Positions 10,143 to 19,637 of a stretch of DNA of 64,000 nt are shown piece after piece (position 1 is the stretch's first letter; every line of letters begins with the position of its first letter). The stretch comes from an uncultured Clostridia bacterium. GTDB lineage: Bacteria; Bacillota; Clostridia; Christensenellales; Borkfalkiaceae. A program made the translations under genes and the position numbers. Under the pieces are notes generated by a model that was given only the letters and a program-made list of their open reading frames with translations, was not told the DNA's origin and made no database searches. The stretch covers positions 1 to 64,000 of the forward strand of contig CALVZS010000001.1 in NCBI GenBank assembly GCA_944372575.1, in the 5' to 3' direction.

Positions 10143-10158
10143 CATATCTCCTCCTATC

Positions 10159-13100
10159 TTATTCCACGGAATGCGTTCCGTCGGATCCGCTGTTGGGGCC
10201 GCTCCTGCGGCCGGAAGATGTGCGCCTGCGCGCAAAGATCACTGTCAGCGCTGCCGCCGCCACGATGAGCGCCGCCGCGCCAAAGCCCGCGCTGAAGCCT
10301 GCCGTACCCGAGCAGCCGCCTGCGCAGCCGCCCGCCGTATCGCCGGGATCCTCCTCCTGTCCCTGATCGGGATCGGGGTCAACGGGCTGTTCCCCTGCCG
10401 TCGGACGTACGGGCGTGGTTTCGGGATCCCATTCGCCGTTGTCGATCATAAAGCGGGAGAGCTTTCTGTCGATCATGGATTCCACTTCGGCGAGCGTTCC
10501 CGAGAGCCGCCGCGCCGAATATCCCGTTGCATAGTCCCTGTAATCGTCCGCCAGTTCGCCGAGGGCGAGAAGGACTTCATGGATGCCCTCGGACGTGGAA
10601 ACGTCCATCGCAAGAATTTCCTGGAAGCGCGTCCCGAGCGCCGTGTACTGTTCCTGCGTCATTCCGCCGGCGGGGATATAGATGCGTTCCGCCCGGTCGA
10701 GGATGCGGTCAAAGTAGGCTTCAAGCACCTCCGCTACGGATGCGTGGGGGAGAACTGCATCCGCAGCGTTGATGCCGCTCTTCAACACTTCCTGCACGTC
10801 CTCATGCCCGAGAACCTGTGTTGAACAAAAGATAACATACCCGTGACTGCCGCCCAGGAGCGCCGCATCGATCTGATTGGCATTTTCATAAGCGGGAAGC
10901 CCGCTGTACGAGGAGGCAAGCCCGGCATAGTAGTAGCAGTTGTTCCCCGCCATCAAAATCATATCGCTGACGTGTGTGAGCACGTCGGCGGAATCGGTGT
11001 AGTACGCCATCGGGGTTGCCACGTCGATCCACCCGTTGGAAAACCACGTCTGCCAATCCTGCATCTTGGTATTGACGCTCTCCGTCAGGGACGGGAACAC
11101 CGCCGTGGAGAGGATAAGCCCCTCGTGCGTCCCCTTCACTTCATTCTTGATGCGCTCAACAAAATCCGTAATGATCTGCGTGCGGTAATGCACCCACGCA
11201 TCGTAATTCTCGTCCGCCGTGAGCGTATAGTCGGAATTGAACAGCCGCGAAAAATCATCTGCCGCAGCTTCGCGGTCGGAGGTGTCCAACGTGACGCCCA
11301 GCGTTTCGGCAAAGCCCGTCATGGCGGCCAGCGTGTAGCCCGTATCCTCCTCACGGCTGGTCACGGGATAGCGGATATAGTCGAGATTGAGCCCCGCGAT
11401 ATAGGGTACTTCGTCGAGCAGTTCGTTATAGAAGGCAATGAGCAGATCCTGCACCCCTTCGTTGGCGGGATCGAGGAACACATACGCTCCGCCCTCGTTG
11501 CGCTGATAGACGGTGCCGTCGTCATTGTAGAGCAGCCAGTCTCCATGCTCCGCCGCAATGCCGGCAGCGGGGTTCAGCCCCACATAGAAGTCCTCCACCC
11601 AGGCGTGGACTTCGATGCCGACTTCGTGTGCCACGGCGGCGAACGCCGTCAGATAGTCGGGATATTCGCCGAAGCTGTCCGAGGCAAAATCGCTGTGGTA
11701 GGGCATATAGTCCGATTTGAACAGCGACATGCCGCCGTAGAACGCTTCGACAAAAATGAGATTGAAGCCGCACTCCCTGTACGTTTCCAGAGATGCGCGG
11801 ATCTGGGCGAGCGAGTGTTCGGTCGGGCGGTGCCATACCGCCCTGCCCTGCACGGGGGAACTCTCCATCGATGCCGCAACGATCAGATAGGCGGCGTTCT
11901 CCACCTCGAGCTGCAGAGAGTTGAACTCCATCAGGCGGCTCATGCGCTCCGCATCGCTCCAATCGGTGTTTGCCTCGATCTCTTCCTTGAGCGTCTCAAG
12001 TTCGGCAAGCGCCGTCTGCGCCGAGGCGATGAGCGCGTTGATGGCGTCCGCGTCCACGTCATACAGCTGCGCGATGCTCGTCTGTGCATCTTCGATCGCA
12101 GAATTGAGCGTCGTTTCCACATTGGTGTAAAAGCTGTTGAGTGTTGTGGTGACGGAGAACGTATTGTTGCTCTCGTTAATGGTGACGGTCGCCCCCAGGG
12201 GGACGTTGGAGCGCAGATAGTCGCGCTCGGTGCCGTGGCCGCTCAGAACAAAGCCCCCCTCCGGAATGGCGGTGACGTTGACGGCGCGTTCCACCACGAT
12301 GCCCTCCGCATCGACGGCGACCTCAAAACCGTAGGCGTTGGTACCCGTTCCGGCAGACCCCTCCCATGACCAGCCGGCGCGGTAAATGATCATCTGGTTC
12401 TCGCCGCGATAGGCGGGGAAGGCAGCGTTCGTCGCGGAATCCCAGCCCGCCGGATTCTCCTCCAACGTGGGATCGATATAATCATACTCATGCGTAAGCG
12501 TGTTCCCGAAACGGATATAGTCAAACCCGACCATCGTCAGCCGATCGCCCAGGGAGAACCTGTGATCCTGCGCGAGGATCCCGCGGTATCCTTCGCCGTA
12601 GGCGCTTAAAACAAAGCCGTTTTCGGGAATATCGCTGCCCGCGCTGTCTCCCGTACCGAAAGCGCGGAAGGCGGTGACGACAAAGCGGTTGGCGCTCTCG
12701 TCATAGACGGCAGTCATCTCGGTGCCGTAGGCATTGGTACCCGTCTTGTCGCCCGTCTGATAATCGTAGTACACCACCATGGGCTGGCTGCGCGTTGCAT
12801 TGAGCGCGTCCACCGCCACACGGTCGCCGTCGTCCGATTCCACCGCCATGGACGCAAGCACGAACTGCGTTCCGCCGAGAGTGACCGCATCCCCCACCTC
12901 GCCCAGCGCGGAACCGCTTGCAAGGGAAACGACAAATCCGCCCACGGGAATATAGCTGTTGCCCGTTTGAGAGATCGCCGTGATGCGGTAGGTATTGCCG
13001 TCCGGCTCCACCGTGTATTCGGTGACGCCCGTGCGGCGCGTGGTGGTATACAGCCAGCGCGCCGTATAGATGATCGTTTCCGACGCGCCGACCCTGTCGA

Positions 13101-13353
13101 GCGTTGTGGTATTGCCCGTGAGCTGTCCGGAAGCGGAAATATCGGTATTATAATAGGGATCTGTTCTGCCGGCATAGGTATTGCTGCCGCTCGTGACGGT
13201 GACGTCCTCCACCGAATAATCGGTGACGACCGTTCCGTCGGCCGACGCCGCGAGCCGTCCGGGCAGCGTTCCGAAGAAAACCCCGCCCAAAAGAATGAGC
13301 CCCAGCGCTATGGCAGTCAGTCGTTTTGAGAAACCCTGCATCTTTTCCATCAT
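10159..13353 (-). CDS. Secreted family-10-like glycoside hydrolase (GHL10/DUF187) with N-terminal beta repeats
   Basis: A 1064-residue exported protein. After a signal peptide come three beta units with motifs NAYGxE and IPENGFVLSxxG, then a helical coiled segment (about residues 400-490), then a GHL10 TIM-barrel: VQGRAVWHRPT, FVEAFYGG, HAWVEDFYVG, GLNLDYIRYP and DVATPMAYY. GHL10 proteins are predicted glycoside hydrolases. The tail has a Pro/Asp linker, GGCAGGCSG, one hydrophobic span and ARRR. The first of two ATGs (13351-13353) sits 5 bases after GGAG. Sixteen bases separate its stop from the lipoprotein start. Substrate unknown. Confidence 0.86.
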   Translation of the reverse strand: MMEKMQGFSKRLTAIALGLILLGGVFFGTLPGRLAASADGTVVTDYSVEDVTVTSGSNTYAGRTDPYYNTDISASGQLTGNTTTLDRVGASETIIYTARWLYTTTRRTGVTEYTVEPDGNTYRITAISQTGNSYIPVGGFVVSLASGSALGEVGDAVTLGGTQFVLASMAVESDDGDRVAVDALNATRSQPMVVYYDYQTGDKTGTNAYGTEMTAVYDESANRFVVTAFRAFGTGDSAGSDIPENGFVLSAYGEGYRGILAQDHRFSLGDRLTMVGFDYIRFGNTLTHEYDYIDPTLEENPAGWDSATNAAFPAYRGENQMIIYRAGWSWEGSAGTGTNAYGFEVAVDAEGIVVERAVNVTAIPEGGFVLSGHGTERDYLRSNVPLGATVTINESNNTFSVTTTLNSFYTNVETTLNSAIEDAQTSIAQLYDVDADAINALIASAQTALAELETLKEEIEANTDWSDAERMSRLMEFNSLQLEVENAAYLIVAASMESSPVQGRAVWHRPTEHSLAQIRASLETYRECGFNLIFVEAFYGGMSLFKSDYMPYHSDFASDSFGEYPDYLTAFAAVAHEVGIEVHAWVEDFYVGLNPAAGIAAEHGDWLLYNDDGTVYQRNEGGAYVFLDPANEGVQDLLIAFYNELLDEVPYIAGLNLDYIRYPVTSREEDTGYTLAAMTGFAETLGVTLDTSDREAAADDFSRLFNSDYTLTADENYDAWVHYRTQIITDFVERIKNEVKGTHEGLILSTAVFPSLTESVNTKMQDWQTWFSNGWIDVATPMAYYTDSADVLTHVSDMILMAGNNCYYYAGLASSYSGLPAYENANQIDAALLGGSHGYVIFCSTQVLGHEDVQEVLKSGINAADAVLPHASVAEVLEAYFDRILDRAERIYIPAGGMTQEQYTALGTRFQEILAMDVSTSEGIHEVLLALGELADDYRDYATGYSARRLSGTLAEVESMIDRKLSRFMIDNGEWDPETTPVRPTAGEQPVDPDPDQGQEEDPGDTAGGCAGGCSGTAGFSAGFGAAALIVAAAALTVIFARRRTSSGRRSGPNSGSDGTHSVE

Positions 13354-13377
13354 GATCGCTCCTGTCCATTGTCCTTT

Positions 13378-14874
13378 TTATTTTTCTTTTACGGTGAGCG
13401 CCGTTTCAAACATCCTGCTCCACGGCATCTCACACCGATCGATGGCATACTTTGCGGCGACTTCCGGAAGCAGCCCTCCGATATAGCGCTCCAGCTCTGC
13501 CCGCACGGCCGCCGCCACTTTGCCGTCTGAACCGTCCGTATGAAACCAATCCAGCCCCATCGGACGGCATACCCTTTCGCAGACGAGTTTGCGCACATGG
13601 CCGCAGTAGCCGACATCCTCATAGGCGCGTTCGGCAAGAAAACGCCTGTGCGCGGGAGTATCGCCGTAGTGAAAATACATTACCCCTTCCGCGATGACCG
13701 TGCCGAGCGTATTGGAGGAGGTGTTCCACCCCGCATATCCGCCCAGCCGCAAAAATCCCATCTCCCGGGAGATGCGCTGCACCCATTCTGCGTCCCCGCC
13801 GTTGCAGTACGCCACGTCCGCCGCAAGCACGATCCTGCCCGCATCCGCCGCCTCCTTCATCTCCCGTACAAAGGCGGCAAGGTCGCGGTCGGCATAGCCC
13901 TTTCCGCCCGCCGCGTTGATATCCGCCATGCCCTCGGAGGGAACATTGACGAACATCACCATGTCCGCTTCCTCTGCGGCGCATTGTTCGCAGCCCGCCG
14001 CCGCGATCTGAGCGCGGACACTTTCGGAGAGCGGCCTGTCCTCATAGAGCGGAATGAGCGTTTTCCCCTGTTCGGCCGCATACCGGACGGCGATCTTCGG
14101 CCGTGCGCCCTTCATTTCGTTGACCGCCCGCGCGAGGAGGGTCATGCCCGCCTCGTCCGCACCCGGATAGATGGGCGGCTGAGTAAGTCCCTCCCGCCCG
14201 ATCTGCAGGAGCAGTTCGGCGCGATCCATCGCCGTGTAGCCGTATGGAGCGGAGTCATCCTGCGGCAGCAGCAGAACATCGATCGCCTTCCCCTGCAGCC
14301 GCACCGTGCGCAATACCATGCTGAGGTTCTTCTGCCGGCGGCCGAGATAGTCTTTCAGGTATCCGTCTGTCTTCTTCCCGTATTCCGCGATCGCCTTTTC
14401 ATAGCTCTCGCGGTCGATTTCCCCGGCACGGTAACGGTGTTCCGCCTGTCCCGTCAAAAAGATCTCCCTGCCGCAGCTTTCGTAATAATCGGGCTCCTCG
14501 TCTGCACTGCTGTAGGACGGGCAGCGCATGAGAAGCGCAAAGGCATATACTTTCAGGTTCGGATTTTTGTGCCTGAGTTCGTTCAGCAGGGAAAGGCGGC
14601 GGTCAAGTTCTTCCAAAGACAGATGGTGCAGTCTGGAGGGTACGATCCCGCCGTATAGGAGCATATCCACCGAACAGATGAACGCATCCGCCCCGGCGCA
14701 CGTTTCCCGAAGAAATTGCGCAAGCCGCAGATGGTCTGCCGGCTGTTTTTTATTTCCGAGCAGTTCGCGCGGCGGCAGGATCAGCGTAAAGTCGGGATTT
14801 TCTTCGCTCATCTGTGCGGCAAAAGCCGCATTGCACGGACGCTCATCCAATGGCAGATATACGATCCGTCTCAT
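13378..14874 (-). CDS. DUF4127 family protein
   Basis: A 498-residue cytoplasmic protein with the DUF4127 signatures YLPLDERPCN at the N-terminus, ICSVDMLLYGGIVPSR near residue 70, LLPQDDSAPYGY near 205 and GGYAGWNTSSNTLGT near 385. The family has no established activity but recurs beside glycan-utilisation genes. ATG 14872-14874 overlaps the nanE stop as ATGA, with GGGGAG upstream, so it is coupled to nanE. Asp-rich motifs near the N-terminus could be a metal or sugar site; this is speculation. Confidence 0.86.
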   Translation of the reverse strand: MRRIVYLPLDERPCNAAFAAQMSEENPDFTLILPPRELLGNKKQPADHLRLAQFLRETCAGADAFICSVDMLLYGGIVPSRLHHLSLEELDRRLSLLNELRHKNPNLKVYAFALLMRCPSYSSADEEPDYYESCGREIFLTGQAEHRYRAGEIDRESYEKAIAEYGKKTDGYLKDYLGRRQKNLSMVLRTVRLQGKAIDVLLLPQDDSAPYGYTAMDRAELLLQIGREGLTQPPIYPGADEAGMTLLARAVNEMKGARPKIAVRYAAEQGKTLIPLYEDRPLSESVRAQIAAAGCEQCAAEEADMVMFVNVPSEGMADINAAGGKGYADRDLAAFVREMKEAADAGRIVLAADVAYCNGGDAEWVQRISREMGFLRLGGYAGWNTSSNTLGTVIAEGVMYFHYGDTPAHRRFLAERAYEDVGYCGHVRKLVCERVCRPMGLDWFHTDGSDGKVAAAVRAELERYIGGLLPEVAAKYAIDRCEMPWSRMFETALTVKEK

Positions 14875-15629
14875 TTCTCTCCCCCGTCGGAAAATTCGGC
14901 GGAGAGGCGCTGCCCCTCCCCCGTGACCGACGGCGCCGCACAAAGCAGCAGGCCGTCATTCAGGGCGGACGCAAGGCGGCGCGTGATCATGGCGGGCCGC
15001 GTGATGGCGGTTCCGACGACAACGGCATAGGGATCCAGCATCCCGATCCGGCGCATTTCCTCCCGTTCGAATATCCCGCCCTCTGCGATCATCTTTACCT
15101 TTGTTCCGGAAAGGATGCGCTTGACGCGCTCCATAAAGGCGATGTCCGGCAGAACGGCGTTCTTCGTATCGGCAGTATAGCCGCGCAGCGTGGTGGAAAC
15201 ATAATCGAATCCCAGACGCACGGCGTTCTCCGCATCCTCCTCGCAGGCGACGTCCGCCATCAGCTCACGCTCGGGCGCATGAACGCGCGCATATTCCACC
15301 AGATCCTCCAGCCGCACGTTGCCGGGACGGGCGCGCAGCGTTGCATCCATGGCGATCACTTCGCAGGAGGTCTCCAGAAGCGCGCGCACGTCCTCCGGCT
15401 TCGGAGTGATATAGACGTCGCTGTCCGGGAACACGGTCTTGGTCAGCCCGATCACGGGAACCGACACCGTTGCCTTGATCGCCGCAATGTCCTGCCGCAA
15501 TGCGCGGATCCCGACGGCACCGCCCTCCACCGCAGCCTTTGCCATCAGATGCATGACATTCTGCCCGTACAGCGGCTCGCCTTTCAGCGCCTGACACGAA
15601 ACGATCAACCCTCTCCTCAGCTTCTCCAT
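14871..15629 (-). CDS. nanE: N-acetylmannosamine-6-phosphate 2-epimerase
   Basis: A 252-residue TIM-barrel enzyme that interconverts ManNAc-6-phosphate and GlcNAc-6-phosphate. Family landmarks are LIVSCQALKGEPL at the N-terminus, the catalytic Lys in GLTKT, MDATLRARP, and the phosphate-binding and catalytic end MIAEGGI plus VVVGTAITRP. It is the first gene of the long sugar operon, with GGAG five bases before ATG 15627-15629. It links N-acetylhexosamines imported by the locus to the amino-sugar pool; no neuraminate lyase is seen in the window, so sialic acid need not be the source. Confidence 0.91.
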   Translation of the reverse strand: MEKLRRGLIVSCQALKGEPLYGQNVMHLMAKAAVEGGAVGIRALRQDIAAIKATVSVPVIGLTKTVFPDSDVYITPKPEDVRALLETSCEVIAMDATLRARPGNVRLEDLVEYARVHAPERELMADVACEEDAENAVRLGFDYVSTTLRGYTADTKNAVLPDIAFMERVKRILSGTKVKMIAEGGIFEREEMRRIGMLDPYAVVVGTAITRPAMITRRLASALNDGLLLCAAPSVTGEGQRLSAEFSDGGEK

Positions 15630-15708
15630 ATTTACTCCGTTTCCTCAACTCATGAAATTTATTTTTATTTTCTTGCAAATCAAAGGAAAATAATTTTTTC
15701 TTGTCCGT

Positions 15709-15737
15709 ATTGTATCACAGATCCTATATAGTGTCAA
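15709..15737 (-). promoter_or_regulatory. Promoter of the nanE sugar operon
   Basis: On the minus strand TTGACA (15732-15737), 17 bases, TACAAT (15709-15714), a near-consensus housekeeping promoter giving an untranslated leader of roughly 70 bases before nanE. An upstream palindrome (15764-15778) is described separately. Confidence 0.85.
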
Positions 15738-15763
15738 TAGTTTTTCAGGAAATTTTTTTAAAC

Positions 15764-15778
15764 TGAAAAATTATTTCA
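15764..15778. promoter_or_regulatory. Candidate RpiR operator upstream of nanE operon
   Basis: A 15-base palindrome TGAAA-AATTA-TTTCA lying 26 bases upstream of the -35 box. The same TGAAA-N5-TTTCA pattern recurs at the promoter of the GH84-RpiR-GH38 unit (21196-21210), the natural target of the RpiR protein encoded there. Confidence 0.55.
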
Positions 15779-15803
15779 TAACGGCCGGATTTTCTGCAGA
15801 CAA

Positions 15804-15832
15804 AAGGGCGGCAGATTTTCCCTGCCGCCCTT
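15804..15832 (-). terminator. Rho-independent terminator after GH38 gene
   Basis: An 11-base-pair stem AAGGGCGGCAG/CTGCCGCCCTT with a 7-base loop, beginning 4 bases past the GH38 stop, followed on the minus strand by a short T run. It separates the GH84-RpiR-GH38 unit from the nanE operon. Confidence 0.8.
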
Positions 15833-15835
15833 ATT

Positions 15836-18781
15836 TTATGATGTTTCATCCGCCATCAGTCGGATCGTTTTGATCTCAAAGGGTGAAAAAGCAACCGCAA
15901 TTTCCTTTCCGCAGCCAAGATCGGTCTGTGTGTCCTCCAGCATATTGCATTCAAAAACATGATAGCGTTCCGAAAAAACAAGGACGGCCTGCGTATAGGT
16001 GCGCGTACACTCATACAGGCGGAGCACGATCCCCTCGCCCCGTTCGGCAAACTTCACCGTTTCGCAGATGATGTTTGGCGAAGAAACGGAGACGAGCGGG
16101 CTGACGGGCGCAAGCGCGGTGAATACGGGCGGAATGTTCAGGCGTTCGGCAGGCTGCACCACCTGCTCCGCGCCGAATCCCGCGCGGTGCAGGACGAGCG
16201 CATAGCGAAAATACATTCTGCCCGTGCCGCCCGACGGATCGGGGTGCGTGGCAGTCTTTGCAAGCGTGAGGGAAAGCGTACCGCCCTCACAGGCACAGCC
16301 GTACTTGCCGTCATTGAGCAGCGCGAGGCCGTAGTCGTTCTCGGAAAGGTCGCTCCACTTGTGATTGCATACCTCAAACTGCGCCTGCGACTGGGAGGTA
16401 TTGCGATAGGTCGGGTGTTCGATGTAGCCGAACTGCGTGGAGTTGCGCACCGTCGGCGCAAAAAGATTCGTGTGAAAACAGGTACGCACGAGGGCGTGTT
16501 TGTCGCACAGATCGAGGCGGCATTCAAAATCGACGCGCGCCTCAAAGGGACTGAACACCGTATCGATGACCAGCTCATTCCCCTCGCCGAAGGGATAGAC
16601 GGAGCGGATGCGCAGTTCACAGTTTCCGCAGCTGACCACCCGGCTCGAAGCTGCCCGCAGCGTATGCTCTTTGAGTACGTAGTCGGCATCGATATCCCAA
16701 TTATCCCATTGGTAGGGTACGCATTCGCTCACGCGGATCTCATTGAGGAGCCCCGCCGCATATTCCCTTCCGCCGTAGACGAGAGAGGTGAGACCGCCGT
16801 CCTGAAAGACCGCACGCAGGCAGGGCGTTTCGACGACGCCGTCCTTCCATGTGACTTTTCCTGCCGGCGCGGCGGCAGGCGTTCCCCTTCCGAACGCGGG
16901 GAACTTCCAGCGCGATATGCAGTGCTCCCTTCCGTCGATGTCAGAGTATCGCTGCCCTTCCCCGCTCTCCAGCGTCTCTTCCCGGGCAAAGGAGAGCGTG
17001 TTGTAATAGCGCCGTTCCCCTTCGACCTCCCGGAGGCCGCGGAGCCGCTCCAATGCCTGCGCATTCTGCGAAAGGGCGAGCGCATTCACTTCTCCGATCG
17101 CCGTACCGGGAAGAATATCGTGGAACTGATTGAGCATCAGCGTTTCGTAACACGCATCCGTAACCTCTTTCCACTCCCGCTTCCCCGCCGCCACGCTGAG
17201 ATATTCCGTATCCCGCAGGGCGATTTCAAGTTTGCGGTTGAGCCGCTTGATCGCATGGTGCATGGTGAGGGTTCCGCGGTGCAGCTCCAGATACAGTTCG
17301 CCGTACCATGTGGGCAGCTTCTGCCCCTCCAGCTGCTGCATAAACGCGGAGACCGTGGTGTGTTCCACCCGCGCCCACGGAAACACTGCCTGCGTACGGA
17401 GGGCGCGCGTGACCATCTCCTCGGACGGCCCCCCTCCGCCGTCGCCGTAGCCGTAGGCAACGAGCATCCTATCGTTGAGATACTTCTGTTTCTTGTTCCC
17501 GATCCGCCGCGCGAGCGCCGCCGGATCGGCATCGCTCTGAATGGTATTGAAGTGTGCGATCACTCTGCTGCCGTCCATCCCCTGCCAGACAAAACTGTCA
17601 TAGGGAAACCGGTTGGTATCGTTCCAGTCGAGTTTGGTCGTCAGAAAATATTTCACGCCGCATTTTTGCATGATCTGCGGCAGCGCCGCGCTGTAGCCGA
17701 AGGTGTCCGGCAGCCAGAAGGTGTCCGCCTCATGGCCGAAATGCTCCCTTAAAAACAGCTTTCCCTTGACAAATTGTCTGACGAGCGCCTCCGCTCCCGT
17801 CAGATTGCAGTCGCATTCCACCCACGTTGCACCGTTCGGTTCAAAGCGTCCTGCGCGCACGAGCGCGGCAATCTCCTCAAACAGGGCGGGCTGATCCTTG
17901 CGGAACCAATCGTAATAGAGCACGGAGGACATGATAAACCGATACTCCGGATGGCGTTTGAGAAGCGTGACTGCGTTCGCTGCCGTACGCACCGCTTTGC
18001 GGCGCGTCTCCTCCACCGTCCACAGCCATGCCGTATCCAGATGGCTGTGTCCGACAAGGCCGATATAGGGTCTGTGTCCGTTGGGAGACAGCGTGCGGAA
18101 AAACCGATCGAAGATCTCGTTTGCCGCCCCGATCGACTGCGGCGTCGGCTCGCTCTGCAGCATGGAGAGAACGCCGAACAATTCCTCATAGACGGGATAC
18201 TGCGCGTATTTCAGCCAATCCTCTTCGGGACAGCAATCAAACAGCTCATTGAAGATCTTCAGGTTATCAAAAAAGAGGCGCAGATCTTCCCGCATCGTGA
18301 CGAGAAACGTTCCGCGGTAGACGCGCGTCTTTTCAACCGTGCGCAGGGCAAACGTATGGGGCTGCGAATAGGGCTGCGTGCCTGCGATCGTGTGCGACGC
18401 ATATGCTTCGATGACGATCTCCGTCCCCGCCGCAACGTTTTCAAGCAGCAGATAGCGATGTACGCGCGAAGCGGGATCGTCCGAATCGTGCACATAGTCA
18501 AACATGCCGCAGGGGATCCCGCCCACGGTCACCAGGCTCTCCACCCCGCCGTTGTCGCTCTCCAGCCACACCTTTTCAAAGAAAGCGGGCATCCGCAGCA
18601 CAAAGCGCGCACAGGAAAATTCCCCGCCCCATTCGTCGCCGATGTGCATCTGCCTGTCCCCCGCATCCGTCCGGCAGAGGACGGGCAGCTCTGTACGGGA
18701 ATGCACGAGCCACGGTTCATATACGATATCCAGCCGTCTGACCTTGGCAATGAGTCGCTCAAATTGCTTGCGATTGACCAT
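15836..18781 (-). CDS. Cytoplasmic alpha-mannosidase, GH38
   Basis: A 981-residue GH38 retaining alpha-mannosidase, cytoplasmic (no signal). The zinc site HSHLD is at residues 245-249; further landmarks are WVECDCNLTG (region of the nucleophile Asp), WLPDTFGYSAALPQIM and NQFHDILPGTAI. The C-terminal half is the beta-rich domain of the family. ATG 18779-18781 follows GGGAGG at 4 bases; a longer upstream frame has no ribosome site and overlaps the regulator. It lies 22 bases after the rpiR stop and ends at a strong terminator. It would trim mannose from imported glycans. Confidence 0.94.
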   Translation of the reverse strand: MVNRKQFERLIAKVRRLDIVYEPWLVHSRTELPVLCRTDAGDRQMHIGDEWGGEFSCARFVLRMPAFFEKVWLESDNGGVESLVTVGGIPCGMFDYVHDSDDPASRVHRYLLLENVAAGTEIVIEAYASHTIAGTQPYSQPHTFALRTVEKTRVYRGTFLVTMREDLRLFFDNLKIFNELFDCCPEEDWLKYAQYPVYEELFGVLSMLQSEPTPQSIGAANEIFDRFFRTLSPNGHRPYIGLVGHSHLDTAWLWTVEETRRKAVRTAANAVTLLKRHPEYRFIMSSVLYYDWFRKDQPALFEEIAALVRAGRFEPNGATWVECDCNLTGAEALVRQFVKGKLFLREHFGHEADTFWLPDTFGYSAALPQIMQKCGVKYFLTTKLDWNDTNRFPYDSFVWQGMDGSRVIAHFNTIQSDADPAALARRIGNKKQKYLNDRMLVAYGYGDGGGGPSEEMVTRALRTQAVFPWARVEHTTVSAFMQQLEGQKLPTWYGELYLELHRGTLTMHHAIKRLNRKLEIALRDTEYLSVAAGKREWKEVTDACYETLMLNQFHDILPGTAIGEVNALALSQNAQALERLRGLREVEGERRYYNTLSFAREETLESGEGQRYSDIDGREHCISRWKFPAFGRGTPAAAPAGKVTWKDGVVETPCLRAVFQDGGLTSLVYGGREYAAGLLNEIRVSECVPYQWDNWDIDADYVLKEHTLRAASSRVVSCGNCELRIRSVYPFGEGNELVIDTVFSPFEARVDFECRLDLCDKHALVRTCFHTNLFAPTVRNSTQFGYIEHPTYRNTSQSQAQFEVCNHKWSDLSENDYGLALLNDGKYGCACEGGTLSLTLAKTATHPDPSGGTGRMYFRYALVLHRAGFGAEQVVQPAERLNIPPVFTALAPVSPLVSVSSPNIICETVKFAERGEGIVLRLYECTRTYTQAVLVFSERYHVFECNMLEDTQTDLGCGKEIAVAFSPFEIKTIRLMADETS

Positions 18782-18803
18782 AATTCCTCCCGACCGTCCG
18801 CGC

Positions 18804-19622
18804 TCAGAGCGCTTTATCGGCGACGGCGTCCGATGCGCGGAAGCGCATTTCGGCAGCGTCGCCGCCCAACACTTCATAGACAGCAGTACAGAGCACGTCC
18901 GCAACGTACGCCTGCGTGACAGTGCCGATCAGCGAACCTCCCTCATTCGCCGCCTCCTTCTTGCTTGAGAGAAGCACCCAATCGGCATACTTGACAAGCG
19001 GAGATTTATCATAATTGGTGATGACCAGCACGGGAACGCTGCGCTTTTTGGCGATCTCCGCAAGGCTGAGGATGTCCTTGGTGCTGCCCGATATGCTGAT
19101 CAGAATGAGAAAATCATGCTCGTTGAGATTGGCGACGGCGATCGACTGAATGTGTGGATCGGAGGACGCATCCACGTTGATCCCCGCACGCAGCAGCCGG
19201 TAGCGCACGGCAAGCGAGGCGATAGAGGAATTGCCGACGGCGAACACGCAGATCTTTCCCGCCTGCACCATCCTGCGCGCGATCCCCAGACACACCTCGT
19301 GATCGATCTGTTTGCTTGTCTCGGTGATGGCGTCGATCATATCTTCCGCGATCTGCTGGGGACGGCTGTGGGTATCCTTGGGTTCCGAGCCAAGCTCCTG
19401 GCTCAGGCTCAGCTTGAAATCCTGGAAACCTTTATACCCGAGTTTGCGGCAGAAGCGCACGATGGTCGCCTCCGCCACATCGACAAGCCCCGAAAGCTCC
19501 GTGATCGAGAGATAGATGAGCGCATTTTTGTCGATCTGCCTGAGCTCCTCGATGAGCTTGCGTTCCGCCTTTGTCGCCATCGGGCGAATGGATTCCATTC
19601 TGTCAAATACTTTTCCGACCAT
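18804..19622 (-). CDS. RpiR-family transcriptional regulator (HTH plus SIS)
   Basis: A 272-residue regulator. Residues 1-75 form the HTH_6 domain (LSITELSGLVDVAEATIVRFCRKLGYKGF), and residues about 120-260 a SIS sugar-phosphate-binding domain with VGNSSIASLAVRYRLLRAG and SISGSTKDILSLAEIA. Relatives sense phosphosugars such as GlcNAc-6-P or ManNAc-6-P. Clean AGGAGG at 7 bases before ATG 19620-19622. It is the middle gene of GH84-RpiR-GH38, and the palindromes at both sugar promoters are its likely operators; repression relieved by an amino-sugar phosphate is the simplest model. Confidence 0.94.
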   Translation of the reverse strand: MVGKVFDRMESIRPMATKAERKLIEELRQIDKNALIYLSITELSGLVDVAEATIVRFCRKLGYKGFQDFKLSLSQELGSEPKDTHSRPQQIAEDMIDAITETSKQIDHEVCLGIARRMVQAGKICVFAVGNSSIASLAVRYRLLRAGINVDASSDPHIQSIAVANLNEHDFLILISISGSTKDILSLAEIAKKRSVPVLVITNYDKSPLVKYADWVLLSSKKEAANEGGSLIGTVTQAYVADVLCTAVYEVLGGDAAEMRFRASDAVADKAL

Positions 19623-19637
19623 ATCTTTTCCTCCTGT

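Noticed and set aside
10159..13353. LPXTG sortase anchors in the exported sugar-locus proteins
   Set aside because: No LPXTG-like pentapeptide precedes the C-terminal spans; a Gly-Gly-Cys motif is there instead.
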